From Paractinoplanes lichenicola (GTDB taxonomy: Bacteria; Actinomycetota; Actinomycetes; Mycobacteriales; Micromonosporaceae): 64,000 nucleotides of DNA. Below are positions 24,556 to 32,967 of this stretch, piece by piece (within the stretch, counting starts at the first letter, position 1; the number at the start of each line of letters is the position of its first letter). The DNA is taken from the NCBI RefSeq assembly GCF_016785085.1, contig NZ_JAENHO010000018.1, forward strand, positions 1-64,000. The letters run 5' to 3'. The notes below the pieces were generated by a model that saw only the letters and a list, made by a program, of their open reading frames with translations, made no database searches and was not told where the DNA came from. Position numbers and translations under genes: made by a program.

Positions 24556-26676
24556 ATGAGCACGACGGACCTTCCGGGTTCGAGTCTGCTGGCCGGTCGC
24601 TATCGACTGGTCGAGCGGCTCGGCGCCGGCGGGATGTCAGTGGTGTGGCGAGGGTTCGACGAGGTCCTCGGGCGCCAGGTCGCGGTGAAGGTTCTGCCAC
24701 CGTCGACAAGCACGGACCCGGCGTTCCGGCGCCGACTCCGTGCGGAGGCTCAGGCTGCGGCTCGGCTCAGCCACCCAAACATCACGAATGTCTACGACTA
24801 CGGCGAGGCGACCACCGTCGACGGTGAGCCCGTGCCGTACGTCGTCATGGAGCTGATCGACGGCGAGTCGCTCGCCGCCGTGCTCGCGCGCGTGCGCAAG
24901 CTGCCCTGGCAGCACGCCGTGCGGATAACTGCCGAGGTGGCCGCGGCGCTGGCCGCCGCGCACTCGCGGGGCATCGTGCACCGCGACGTCACCCCGGCCA
25001 ACGTCATGCTCACCGCCACCGGGGCCAAGGTCGTCGACTTCGGCATCTCGGCCCTGATCGGCGAGAACGACATCGACCCCGACGGCAGCCTGCTCGGCAC
25101 GCCGGCCTATCTCGCGCCCGAGCGGCTCGAGGGCGGCCAGGTGAGCCCGGCCACCGACGTCTACGCGGTGGGCCTGCTCATCTATCGCACGCTGATCGGC
25201 CAGCTGCCGTGGGACGTCGGCACGACGACGGCTCTGCTGCGGGCTCACCAATACACCGAGCCCGAGCCGCTGCCGCCAGTCGACGGCCTGCCCGACGAGG
25301 TCGACGCCCTGGTCGGGCGCTGCCTCGAGAAGCGACCGGACGACCGGCCGTCGAGCGCCGAGCTGGCGGGCACCCTGGCCGCGCTCGCGCTGGGGGCGCC
25401 GGCCACGGCCCGGGGCTACGTTCCCGACTGGTCCGACGGCGGCGAGGACACGACGATCCTGCCGTCGCCGCAGGCGTACGCCGAGATCCTCGGTGCGGGC
25501 GCGGCTCCGGTCTCGCCGGCCGCCGCTCCGCCGGCCGCCAAGACTCCGCCGGCTGCCGCCGCTGCGGGTGCCGGCGCTGCTGCCGCGGCCGCCGGTGCTG
25601 CCGCGGCCCAGGCGGGCGAGCCTGAGCCGGTCGCTCCGGCCCGCAACAGCCGCTTCGGCGACCTGCCGTCCGGCCCGGTCTACAACGCCGCTCCCGTGTC
25701 CCCTGCGGGCTCGGGCGGGCTGCGTCCGGCCTACGGCAACCAGAAGGACGTGCCGTCGGAGTCCGGCCGCACGACCGCGCCGTCCTGGGCCCGCATCTCG
25801 CAGACCAAGACCCGCCGCGTGCTCGTGGTGGCGCTCGGCGTGCTGCTGCTGGGCGTGGGCACCTACGGGTGGAGCCTGACCGGGGCCAACGGCGGCACGG
25901 CCAAGGGCGCGCCGCCCGCGGAGCTGCCGCAGACGGAGCGGTGCGTCGTCAGCTACGCGGTGTGGAGCGACAAGGACAATCGCTTCGTGGCCCAGGTGAC
26001 CGTGGCCAACCGCAACCAGACGCCGATCAAGGACTGGAACCTCTGGTTCATGATGCCGGGCGACCAGACGGTGTCGGGCGCGGGTCAGATCGACCTCAAG
26101 CAGGACTCGCCCACGGGCGGCGCCATCACGGTCAACTCGGAGCAACAGATCGGGGCTCTCAAGACCGCCTCGCTCAAGCTGAGCGGAAAATACGTCTCCA
26201 GCAACAACCCGCCGATGGCCTTCCGGCTCAACGGCGAGCAGTGCGAGACCTTCGTGTCGGCCAAGCCGGGCGAGCCCTCGCGCTACGTCGAGCACCTGGC
26301 GAACGGGCAGACGCGGCTGTCGCCGAACACGTCGTCGCCGATCCCGGGCATCACGATCGGGGACGGTGGCGTGATCGACGTGACCCCGACCAAGCCGGGC
26401 ACGACGACGAAGCCGGGCAACCCGGGCGTGGTGGATCCGCCGAAGGGCACGCCCGAGGAAACCGAGAAGCCGGTGGAGACGACGCCGCCGGTGGAGACCA
26501 CGACGCCACCGGACACCACGGCTCCGAAGCCGCCGGACGATACGACCGCGCCGCCGGTGACGACCCCGCCGGCGACGACGGAACCCCCGGTCACCACTCA
26601 GCGTCCACCGGACAACCCCGGTGTCGGCACCGAGTGCGACGCGGACGTCCCGGAGGACTGCCCGTCGGCGCCGTGA
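24556..26676 (+). CDS. receptor Ser/Thr protein kinase with CBM2-like extracellular domain
   Basis: A 706-residue one-span kinase. The kinase domain is at about 16-275: glycine loop RLGAGGMSVV, Lys45 in VAVKVLPP, catalytic loop HRDVTPANVML (Asp144), DFG Asp161 and an APE-type LAPERLEGG. An Ala/Pro linker follows, then the membrane helix at about 420-440 (VLVVALGVLLLGVGTYGWSL). Residues about 463-562 resemble a family 2 carbohydrate-binding module: Cys at both ends, DWNLWFMMPGDQTVSG and MAFRLNGEQC. The tail is Pro/Thr-rich. The catalytic-loop Lys is Thr. It probably senses glycan or cell-wall status and phosphorylates cytoplasmic targets. ATG 24556 fits the domain; the frame is open upstream. 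Confidence 0.92.
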   Translation: MSTTDLPGSSLLAGRYRLVERLGAGGMSVVWRGFDEVLGRQVAVKVLPPSTSTDPAFRRRLRAEAQAAARLSHPNITNVYDYGEATTVDGEPVPYVVMELIDGESLAAVLARVRKLPWQHAVRITAEVAAALAAAHSRGIVHRDVTPANVMLTATGAKVVDFGISALIGENDIDPDGSLLGTPAYLAPERLEGGQVSPATDVYAVGLLIYRTLIGQLPWDVGTTTALLRAHQYTEPEPLPPVDGLPDEVDALVGRCLEKRPDDRPSSAELAGTLAALALGAPATARGYVPDWSDGGEDTTILPSPQAYAEILGAGAAPVSPAAAPPAAKTPPAAAAAGAGAAAAAAGAAAAQAGEPEPVAPARNSRFGDLPSGPVYNAAPVSPAGSGGLRPAYGNQKDVPSESGRTTAPSWARISQTKTRRVLVVALGVLLLGVGTYGWSLTGANGGTAKGAPPAELPQTERCVVSYAVWSDKDNRFVAQVTVANRNQTPIKDWNLWFMMPGDQTVSGAGQIDLKQDSPTGGAITVNSEQQIGALKTASLKLSGKYVSSNNPPMAFRLNGEQCETFVSAKPGEPSRYVEHLANGQTRLSPNTSSPIPGITIGDGGVIDVTPTKPGTTTKPGNPGVVDPPKGTPEETEKPVETTPPVETTTPPDTTAPKPPDDTTAPPVTTPPATTEPPVTTQRPPDNPGVGTECDADVPEDCPSAP

Positions 26677-26696
26677 CCGACGTCGCTCGAGAGAAA

Positions 26697-26723
26697 GGCC
26701 GGCTCACCCGAGCCGGCCTTTTT
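26697..26723 (+). terminator. rho-independent terminator after the kinase
   Basis: GGCCGGCTC (26697-26705) and GAGCCGGCC (26710-26718) form a 9-bp stem with a 4-nt ACCC loop, followed by TTTTT, 21 bp after the kinase stop. Confidence 0.93.
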
Positions 26724-26898
26724 CGTGCCCGGCCGGGGCGGTGCCGCAGGGGCGGCTGAGCGCGTCTGGGGTCGTGGGTGTGCCCGCCCGGGAGCGTCAG
26801 GGTCGGGTGGTGAACAGGGCAACGGCCAAAATCGGACGCGACGCCGCACGCAGCGGAGTTACTGTGAAACCGATGCATCAGGCACTTTCCTCCGTTTC

Positions 26899-26918
26899 GC
26901 CCGGCGTGTCAGCCGGGC
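26899..26918. other. small hairpin in the gap after the kinase
   Basis: GCCCGGC (26899-26905) and GCCGGGC (26912-26918) form a 7-bp stem with a 6-nt loop. It lies in the 340-bp gap 26677-27016, which otherwise holds only the terminator and the leader of the next small gene. Confidence 0.4.
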
Positions 26919-27016
26919 GGGGACCGTGCGTAGGCAAAAGATGAGATAGCGGAACTGTGCGCCGGCATTCGGGCAGTACGGCCGCGCGCAGCAGGTCGTC
27001 CATCGGGGAGTTCGAC

Positions 27017-27271
27017 ATGATCAGCATTGTCAAGGATCTGGCGGCGGAGGCTCTGTTCGTCTCCGACCTGCAGCCGTCCCAGTGCCCCAGCAACGAGGCA
27101 GTGGAGCAGGCCGTGACCGCCATGATCCTGCAGTACGGCAGCGACGGCTGCGCGGCCGAGGTGGCGCTGGAGTTCGGCGATCACCCGGATGTCGCGGTGC
27201 GCCGCATGCACTGGGTGCACTCGGAGCTGACCGAGGTGCTGGAGCCCCGGCGCGCCGCCGCCTTCCACTGA
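27017..27271 (+). CDS. small conserved hypothetical protein
   Basis: 84 residues from ATG 27017, six bases after GGGGAG. It is helical and acidic, opening MISIVKDLAAEALFVSDLQP. The body (EAVEQAVTAMILQYGSDGCA) and the tail (MHWVHSELTEVL) suggest an all-alpha protein. I do not recognise a family. It precedes the sigma-factor gene by 131 bp on the same strand, and a short hairpin (27280-27297) follows the stop. A role connected with the sigma factor is possible, but only position suggests it. Confidence 0.75.
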   Translation: MISIVKDLAAEALFVSDLQPSQCPSNEAVEQAVTAMILQYGSDGCAAEVALEFGDHPDVAVRRMHWVHSELTEVLEPRRAAAFH

Positions 27272-27402
27272 AAACCTGAGCTTTTCTCGCGAAAAGCACC
27301 CTAAAAGCAACCGAGTTCGGCCGCCTTCGCACCTTTCGACGGCAAAAGTTCTCCTCGTCAGCCGGTTTTCACCCAACCGGTAGTACGAGCGAGGAGGACT
27401 AC

Positions 27403-28305
27403 GTGACCGACGCGACCCAACTCCCCGCCACCATCGGCACGACCCACGACGCGCCGTCCGCGCGTGACATCGAGGACCTGGTCCGCGAACACATGCCGAT
27501 GGTTGGCCATCTGGTCCGGGAACTTCTGAACCGGGTACCGGGTCACGTCCATGCGGACGACCTGTCCTCGGCCGGCTTTGCCGCGCTGCTGGGGGCCGCT
27601 CGTTCCTTCGACGTGACCCGAGGCATCCCGTTCCACCGCTTCGCCGCGGTTCGCATCCGCGGCGCGCTCCTCGACGAGCTGCGCGGGCAGGACTGGGCCA
27701 GCCGATCGGTGCGCGCCCGGGCCCGCAAGAGCGCCACCGCCCGGCAGGAGCTGACCGCGCAGCTGGGCCGGACCCCGACCGACGCCGAGGTGGCCGAGCT
27801 GCTCGGCATCGGCATCGCGGAGCTGGCCACGGTCGAGGACGACGTGCAGAAGGCGGCCCTGCTCAGCCTGCAGGGCTTCCCCACGGGCGCGGCCGAGGAG
27901 ATGGTGCCGGAGACGTCCGAGGGGCCGGAGGATCTGCTCCTCAAGCGGGAGCGCCTCGGCTATCTGCACCAGGCCATCCAGGCGTTGCCCGAGCGGCTGC
28001 GCATGGTGGTGACGGAGTCGTTCCTGCAGGAGCAGCCGCTCAGCGACGTCGCGGCGCGGCTGGGCGTGACCGAGTCGCGCATCTCCCAGCTCCGCACCGA
28101 GGCGTTGCAGCTGCTGCGCGAGGGGCTCAACAGCTCGCTGGCGCCGGAGTTGCTCACGGTGGCCGCGGGCGGACCCCGTACGCGCAAGGGTTGTATGCAA
28201 CGGCGGCGCTCGGAGTACTTCGCCCGGGTCGCCCAGCAGGGCAACCTGCACACCCGGCTGGCGCTGACCGACGAGCACGGCGTGCCGATCGCGGTCGCGG
28301 CCTAG
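27403..28305 (+). CDS. sigma-70 family factor, FliA/WhiG type
   Basis: A 300-residue alternative sigma factor. Region 2 includes HADDLSSAGFAALLGAARSF and the FliA/WhiG signature IRGALLDELRGQDWASRSVR. Region 3 carries LGRTPTDAEVAELLGI. Region 4 has LSDVAARLGVTESRISQLRT, the -35-binding helix-turn-helix. WhiG directs sporulation and FliA flagellar genes; actinoplanetes make motile spores, so either is plausible. A basic C-terminal extension of about 50 residues (RTRKGCMQRRRSEYFARVA) is unusual. No anti-sigma gene is adjacent. Start GTG 27403 follows GAGGAGG. Confidence 0.92.
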   Translation: MTDATQLPATIGTTHDAPSARDIEDLVREHMPMVGHLVRELLNRVPGHVHADDLSSAGFAALLGAARSFDVTRGIPFHRFAAVRIRGALLDELRGQDWASRSVRARARKSATARQELTAQLGRTPTDAEVAELLGIGIAELATVEDDVQKAALLSLQGFPTGAAEEMVPETSEGPEDLLLKRERLGYLHQAIQALPERLRMVVTESFLQEQPLSDVAARLGVTESRISQLRTEALQLLREGLNSSLAPELLTVAAGGPRTRKGCMQRRRSEYFARVAQQGNLHTRLALTDEHGVPIAVAA

Positions 28306-29030
28306 ACCGTTGTTGCCGAGAACGCCCTCGATCCCTGTTCGCTGAGCGGATCGAGGGCGGCTCGCACCGGGCGGATGTCGGCGCCGATCGCGGTGGCCAG
28401 CACGCCCGGCCCGGCCAGCGGCATGACCGCGAAGTCGCCCGGGCCCGACCGCGGCGCGGGGCCGGTGGGCGCGGCGACCAGGGTGCCGATCGCCCGGCCG
28501 CCGCCCAGCACCGCGGCGCCCGACCAGCCCGGGGCGGCCGGGCCGACCGCGAGCTCGTGGCGATAGAGCGTGCGGCCCGCGTACCGGATCGTGGTGTCGG
28601 TGCGGACGTCGCCCGAGGTCTCGTTGTGGCGGCCGCAGACCAGGTCGTCGCGCCAGAGCAGCTCGCCGCCGTCCTCGACGTCGACCCGGGTGACCGTGAC
28701 GTGATCGCAGCCGACCGCGGCGATCAGCGGCTCCGGGAGCCAGCGCAGCGTGCCGCCGGCCGCGACGGTCGCCGTGATCTCGAGGCGCGAGGGCGGCAGA
28801 TGAGCGCGGCCGGGCAGTGCGAGCTGGGCGGCCACGCTGCGGATCTCCAGGACCGCGCCGGGGCCGACGGTGATGTCGAGCCGCAGGTCGTCGCCGCGCA
28901 GCGGGCCGGCGCCGCCACCCACCAGGTGCACGGTTTCCGGACCGGTGCGGCGCAGCAGCAGGGGCGACTCGCTGCGCAGGACGGTCAGCCGGGTGCCTTT
29001 CTCGGCGACGACCCGGGCGAACGCCTTCAC
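28302..29030 (-). CDS. ureD: urease accessory protein UreD
   Basis: A 242-residue scaffold that binds apo-urease with UreF and UreG during nickel insertion. Typical UreD segments are seen: GPLRGDDLRLDITVGPGAVL, EPLIAAVGCDHVTVTRVDV and LVCGRHNETSGDVRTDTTIR. The start GTG 29030 overlaps the ureG stop (GTGA). It is the last gene of the operon and its 3' end overlaps the sigma-factor stop (28302-28305). The hairpin at 28323-28359 lies inside its coding end. Confidence 0.92.
   Translation of the reverse strand: MKAFARVVAEKGTRLTVLRSESPLLLRRTGPETVHLVGGGAGPLRGDDLRLDITVGPGAVLEIRSVAAQLALPGRAHLPPSRLEITATVAAGGTLRWLPEPLIAAVGCDHVTVTRVDVEDGGELLWRDDLVCGRHNETSGDVRTDTTIRYAGRTLYRHELAVGPAAPGWSGAAVLGGGRAIGTLVAAPTGPAPRSGPGDFAVMPLAGPGVLATAIGADIRPVRAALDPLSEQGSRAFSATTV
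28323..28359. terminator. stem-loop inside the 3' end of ureD
   Basis: CGCCCTCGATCC (28323-28334) pairs with GGATCGAGGGCG (28348-28359), a perfect 12-bp stem with a 13-nt loop. It begins 18 bp past the sigma-factor stop and so can end that transcript from within the converging ureD gene. Confidence 0.6.
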
Positions 29031-29773
29031 GCCGTGGCGATCAGGCCGCGGATCCACTCGGCGACCGGCGTGGCGGTGCGATCGCCGACCAGCGACAGGA
29101 AGACGGTCGGCAGATCGCCGCGCCGGGCCTTGGCGTCGCGATCCATCACCGCGAGGTCGGCGCCCACCAGCGGGGCCAGGTCGGTCTTGTTGATCACCAG
29201 CAGGTCGGCGGTGGTGACGCCGGGGCCGCCCTTGCGCGGCACCTTGTCGCCGCCGGCCACGTCGACCACGAAGATCTGCCGGTCGATCAGCCCTTTGCTG
29301 AACGTGGCCGTGAGGTTGTCGCCGCCGCTCTCGACCAGCACGAGATCGAGCGGGCCGAGCGCCGCCTCGAGATCCTCCACCGCGTCCAGGTTGGCCGAGA
29401 TGTCGTCGCGGATCGCGGTGTGCGGGCAGCAGCCGGTCTCGACCGCGCGCACCCGGTCGGCCGGCAGCACCCCGTTGCGCAGCAGGAAGTCGGCGTCCTC
29501 GGTCGTGTAGATGTCGTTGGTGACCACGGCCAGGCGCAGGTCGTCGCCGAGGGCCCGGCACAGGGCGGCCACCAGCGCGGTCTTGCCCGAGCCGACCGGC
29601 CCGCCGATGCCGATCCGCAGCGCCCGCGGCCCGCTGGTCAACGGCTGGTGCGGGTCGACGCCCGGGTCGGGATGGGTGTGCGGCACCTCGTCGGGCCCGT
29701 GCGTGTGCGGGGCGACGTAGCCGTCCGAGGGGTGGGGAAGGGCCCCACCGGCGACGGAGTGTTCAGGATGCAA
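29027..29773 (-). CDS. ureG: urease accessory GTPase UreG, His-rich
   Basis: SIMIBI-class GTPase that delivers nickel to urease; 248 residues. The P-loop is GIGGPVGSGKTALV, the nickel Cys-Pro-His is in TGCCPHTAIRDD, and VINKTDLAPLVGADL is the guanine-specificity motif. The first 45 residues are His-rich (YVAPHTHGPDEVPHTHPD), a metal-storage extension that may replace the missing UreE. The only suitable start is TTG 29773, seven bases after GGAGGTG. It overlaps the ureF 3' end by 11 bp. Confidence 0.93.
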   Translation of the reverse strand: MHPEHSVAGGALPHPSDGYVAPHTHGPDEVPHTHPDPGVDPHQPLTSGPRALRIGIGGPVGSGKTALVAALCRALGDDLRLAVVTNDIYTTEDADFLLRNGVLPADRVRAVETGCCPHTAIRDDISANLDAVEDLEAALGPLDLVLVESGGDNLTATFSKGLIDRQIFVVDVAGGDKVPRKGGPGVTTADLLVINKTDLAPLVGADLAVMDRDAKARRGDLPTVFLSLVGDRTATPVAEWIRGLIATA

Positions 29774-30407
29774 AGAGACGCACCTCCCAGGTGGCGTGGA
29801 GCTCGGCGCCGACATCGAGCAGGGGACCGCTCGCGGCGGGCAGATCGTCGACGGGCCGGTCGCTGCGGGCTGCCGCCTCGGTAGCGATCCGGTCGCATTC
29901 GGGGGCGAGCCGGGCCAGCAACCCGTGCACCGCAAAAGGGTCAAGACCAAGGAGCCGTACGGCGGCCGACGCGACCCCGCTGACCGTCCCGTGCGCCGCG
30001 GCCACGGCTGCCTCCTGCGGCCCGAGCCCGCCCGCGCTCGCGACCACGCCGAGGGCGATCGGCTGGTGCACGTCGCGGCCGATCGGCGGCAGGCTCCACA
30101 TGGCGCGGGCGGCCCGGAGCAGGGCCCTGCCTTGCGCGCGCGACGCTTTCCGGAGCGCGGGTGACGGCGTACGGGAATCAAGCCCTTGATCTAGATCTGC
30201 CCACTCACCCGGTCGCGCGCAGGCCGCGGCCGCGAACGCCGCGTTGACGAGCCCGGCGGTGGCGAGCTTGCCCCGAAGGAACCCGGCGACGGCGTCGAGA
30301 TCCCGGACGCGGCCGGCCGAGACCTGGGCCTCGAGCCCGCCGGAGTGCGCGTGCCCGCCGGACGGCAGGCGGCCGTCGGCGAGCACGAGGAGCGTTGCGA
30401 GGCTCAC
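29763..30407 (-). CDS. ureF: urease accessory protein UreF
   Basis: A 214-residue all-helical protein that acts as gatekeeper in the UreD-UreF-UreG complex. The opening LLVLADGRLPSGGHAHSGGL is the family signature; the C-terminal half has LAPECDRIATEAAARS. Start GTG 30407, one base after the ureC stop. It overlaps ureG at the other end. Confidence 0.92.
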   Translation of the reverse strand: MSLATLLVLADGRLPSGGHAHSGGLEAQVSAGRVRDLDAVAGFLRGKLATAGLVNAAFAAAACARPGEWADLDQGLDSRTPSPALRKASRAQGRALLRAARAMWSLPPIGRDVHQPIALGVVASAGGLGPQEAAVAAAHGTVSGVASAAVRLLGLDPFAVHGLLARLAPECDRIATEAAARSDRPVDDLPAASGPLLDVGAELHATWEVRLFAS

Positions 30408-30408
30408 G

Positions 30409-32127
30409 TCAGAAGAGGAAGTAGCGCTGGGCCATGGGGAGCTCGGTCACCGGGTCGGGGTCGATGATCTCGCCGTCGACGCGGACCTCGAACGTGTCGG
30501 GGTTGACCTCGATGCGGGGGAGGGCGTCGTTGCGGGGCATGTCGGCCTTGGTCACCTCGCGGGTGCTGGCGACCGGGGTGAAGGTCCGCTTGACGCCGAT
30601 CCGGTCGGTCAGCATGGCGTCGATGGCGGCCTCGGCCACGAAAGCCAGCGACGTCTGAGCCGGGACCACGCCCTTGGCGCCGAACATGGGCCGGGGAAGC
30701 ATCGGCTGCGGAGTCGGGATCGAGGCGTTGGCGTCGCCCATCTGCGCGTAGGCGATCATGCCGCCCTTGATGACGAGCGCCGGGCGTACGCCGAAGAACG
30801 CGGGATCCCACAGCACCAGGTCGGCCAGCTTGCCGGGCTCGACCGAGCCGATCTGCTCCGCCATGCCGTGCGCGACCGCGGGGCAGATCGTGTATTTGGC
30901 GACGTAGCGCTTGGCCCGGGTGTTGTCGGCGGTGGTGTCGCCGGGCAGGGCGCCGCGGCGGGCCTTCATGACGTGGGCGGTCTGCCAGGTGCGCATGACG
31001 ACCTCGCCGACCCGGCCCATCGCCTGCGAGTCGGAGCCGATCATCGAGATCGCGCCCAGGTCGTGCAGCAGGTCCTCGGCGGCCATCGTGGACGGGCGGA
31101 TGCGGCTCTCGGCGAAGGCCAGATCCTCGGGCACGGCCGAGTTCAGGTGGTGGCAGACCATCAGCATGTCGAGGTGCTCGCTGAGGGTGTTTCGCGTGTA
31201 CGGCCGGGTCGGGTTGGTCGACGACGGCAGCACGTTGGGCTGCCCGGCCACCGTGATGATGTCCGGCGCGTGACCGCCGCCCGCGCCCTCGGTGTGATAT
31301 GCGTGGATCGACCGGCCCGCGATGGCGCGCAGCGTCTCCTCGACGAAGCCGGCCTCGTTCAGCGTGTCGGTGTGAATTGCCACCTGTACGCCGGAGGCGT
31401 CCGCGACCTGGAGGCAGGCGTCGATCACGGCCGGGGTCGTGCCCCAGTCCTCGTGCAGCTTGAAGCCGCCCGCCCCGCCGCGCAGCTGCTCCCACATCGA
31501 CTCGGCCGACATGGTGTTGCCCTTGCCGAGCAGCAACACATTGACCGGGTACGCGTCGATCGCCTCGAGCATGCGGGCCAGGTGCCACGCGTTCGGGGTG
31601 ACCGTGGTCGCCTTGGTGCCCTCGGCCGGGCCGGTGCCGCCGCCGATGATCGTCGTGATGCCGGACGCGACCGCGGTGTCGAGGATCGTCGGGCTGATCA
31701 GGTGGACGTGGCTGTCGATGGCGCCCGCCGTCAGGATCTTGCCGTTGCCCGCGATGATCTCGGTGCCCGGGCCGATCACCAGGTCGGGGTGGACGCCGTC
31801 CATCGTGTCCGGGTTGCCGGCCTTGCCGATCGCCACGATCCGGCCGTCGCGGATGCCGATGTCGGCCTTGACGATGCCCCAGTGGTCGAGCACGACCGCG
31901 CCGGTGATGACCGTGTCGGGCGTGCCCTCGGCGCGGGTGGCCCGGGACTGGCCCATCGACTCGCGGATCACCTTGCCGCCGCCGAACACGACCTCGTCGC
32001 CGGGGCGGGGGCCGGCGCTGCGGTCCTCCTCGACCTCGATCAGCAGGTTGGTGTCGGCCAGGCGGATGCGGTCGCCGGCGGTGGGTCCGTAGAGGGCGGC
32101 GTAGCGGCCGCGATCCAGGGTGGTCAT
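30409..32127 (-). CDS. ureC: urease alpha subunit UreC
   Basis: Catalytic subunit of urease, hydrolysing urea to ammonia and carbamate in the cytoplasm; 572 residues (family about 567-573). Nickel ligands and the carbamylated lysine are intact: HVHLISP, GGFKLHEDWG (Lys223), HTDTLNEAGF, and the flap His pair in MVCHHLNSAVPEDLAF. ATG 32127 overlaps the ureB stop (ATGA). All active-site residues I can check are present, so the enzyme should be functional. Confidence 0.97.
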   Translation of the reverse strand: MTTLDRGRYAALYGPTAGDRIRLADTNLLIEVEEDRSAGPRPGDEVVFGGGKVIRESMGQSRATRAEGTPDTVITGAVVLDHWGIVKADIGIRDGRIVAIGKAGNPDTMDGVHPDLVIGPGTEIIAGNGKILTAGAIDSHVHLISPTILDTAVASGITTIIGGGTGPAEGTKATTVTPNAWHLARMLEAIDAYPVNVLLLGKGNTMSAESMWEQLRGGAGGFKLHEDWGTTPAVIDACLQVADASGVQVAIHTDTLNEAGFVEETLRAIAGRSIHAYHTEGAGGGHAPDIITVAGQPNVLPSSTNPTRPYTRNTLSEHLDMLMVCHHLNSAVPEDLAFAESRIRPSTMAAEDLLHDLGAISMIGSDSQAMGRVGEVVMRTWQTAHVMKARRGALPGDTTADNTRAKRYVAKYTICPAVAHGMAEQIGSVEPGKLADLVLWDPAFFGVRPALVIKGGMIAYAQMGDANASIPTPQPMLPRPMFGAKGVVPAQTSLAFVAEAAIDAMLTDRIGVKRTFTPVASTREVTKADMPRNDALPRIEVNPDTFEVRVDGEIIDPDPVTELPMAQRYFLF

Positions 32128-32558
32128 CGCGGGCTTCCGTTCTCGGGTTGCGCCGGGTCGTGGTCGCCGGTCGGCGAATCGGATAAGTCGGATTTGTCCG
32201 GGCGCGAGGGAGTGGTGGCGGGAGGGGTGGCGTCAGGCGAGGCGGGGCCGTCGTCGAGCGGGCCGCCGGCCAGGCCGCGCAGGCCCGGGACGATGCGGGC
32301 GCCGGCCAGCGCGACCAAGGAGACGTCGCGCGGGATGCCGGGCTCGAAGCGTACGGACGTGCCGGCCGGAACGGCGAGGCGGAAGCCCCAGGCCGCCCGG
32401 CGGTCGAAATCGAGGGCCTCGTTGGACTCGGCGAAGTGGAAATGCGAGCCGACCTGCACAGGGCGGTCGCCGGTGTTGCGTACGGTCAAAGTCAGCACGT
32501 CGCGACCGGGATTGATCTCGATGTCACCGTCGCCGAAGAGGATCTCGCCGGGGATCAT
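32124..32558 (-). CDS. ureB: urease beta subunit UreB with disordered tail
   Basis: Structural subunit, 144 residues. The core (about 1-105) has IPGEILFGDGDIEINPGR, VQVGSHFHFAESNEALDFDR and PAGTSVRFEPG. The last 40 residues (TPPATTPSRPDKSDLSDSPT) are Pro/Asp/Ser-rich and not part of the usual fold of about 105 residues. It overlaps both ureA and ureC by four bases. Confidence 0.95.
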   Translation of the reverse strand: MIPGEILFGDGDIEINPGRDVLTLTVRNTGDRPVQVGSHFHFAESNEALDFDRRAAWGFRLAVPAGTSVRFEPGIPRDVSLVALAGARIVPGLRGLAGGPLDDGPASPDATPPATTPSRPDKSDLSDSPTGDHDPAQPENGSPR

Positions 32559-32857
32559 GAGATCGGCCCGTGCACGGTGACCAGCTTCGTGCCGTCGGGG
32601 AATGTGGCCTCCACCTGCACCTCGGCCAGCATCTCGGGCACGCCGTCCATGACGTCCTCGCGGGTCAGCACGCGCCGCCCGGCGTCCATCAGCTCGGCCA
32701 CCGTACGCCCGTCGCGCGCACCCTCCAGCAGGAAGGCGGTGATGATGGCCGTCGCCTCGGGATGGTTGAGCTTGAGGCCGCGCTCTTGACGCCGCCGGGC
32801 CACGTCGGCCGCGACATGGATGAGCAGACGTTCCTGCTCGTGCTGGCTGAGGAACAA
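32555..32857 (-). CDS. ureA: urease gamma subunit UreA
   Basis: The 100-residue structural subunit, with HEQERLLIHVAADVARRRQE, LNHPEATAIITAFLLEGARD and VHGPI. I chose TTG 32857, 6-8 bases after AGGGGAGG, because it gives the exact family length. In-frame ATG 32923 and 32932 would add a non-family head. It overlaps ureB by ATGA. It starts the structural part of the operon, 110 bp after the RidA gene. Confidence 0.93.
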   Translation of the reverse strand: MFLSQHEQERLLIHVAADVARRRQERGLKLNHPEATAIITAFLLEGARDGRTVAELMDAGRRVLTREDVMDGVPEMLAEVQVEATFPDGTKLVTVHGPIS

Positions 32858-32967
32858 ACGGATCCCTCCCCTGGGTAGCGCCCCGCGATGCTCGCAGTTC
32901 GACGTTTCCGACGTGTTACCCATGTCGATCAAAGCAGACGCGGGGCGCTTCCCAGGGGAGAAACGGG

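Noticed and set aside
27302..27327. FliA-type promoter (TAAA...GCCG) before the sigma-factor gene
   Set aside because: TAAA and GCCG are 14 bases apart, but the GCCGATAA box matches only in its first four bases; too weak to call autoregulation.
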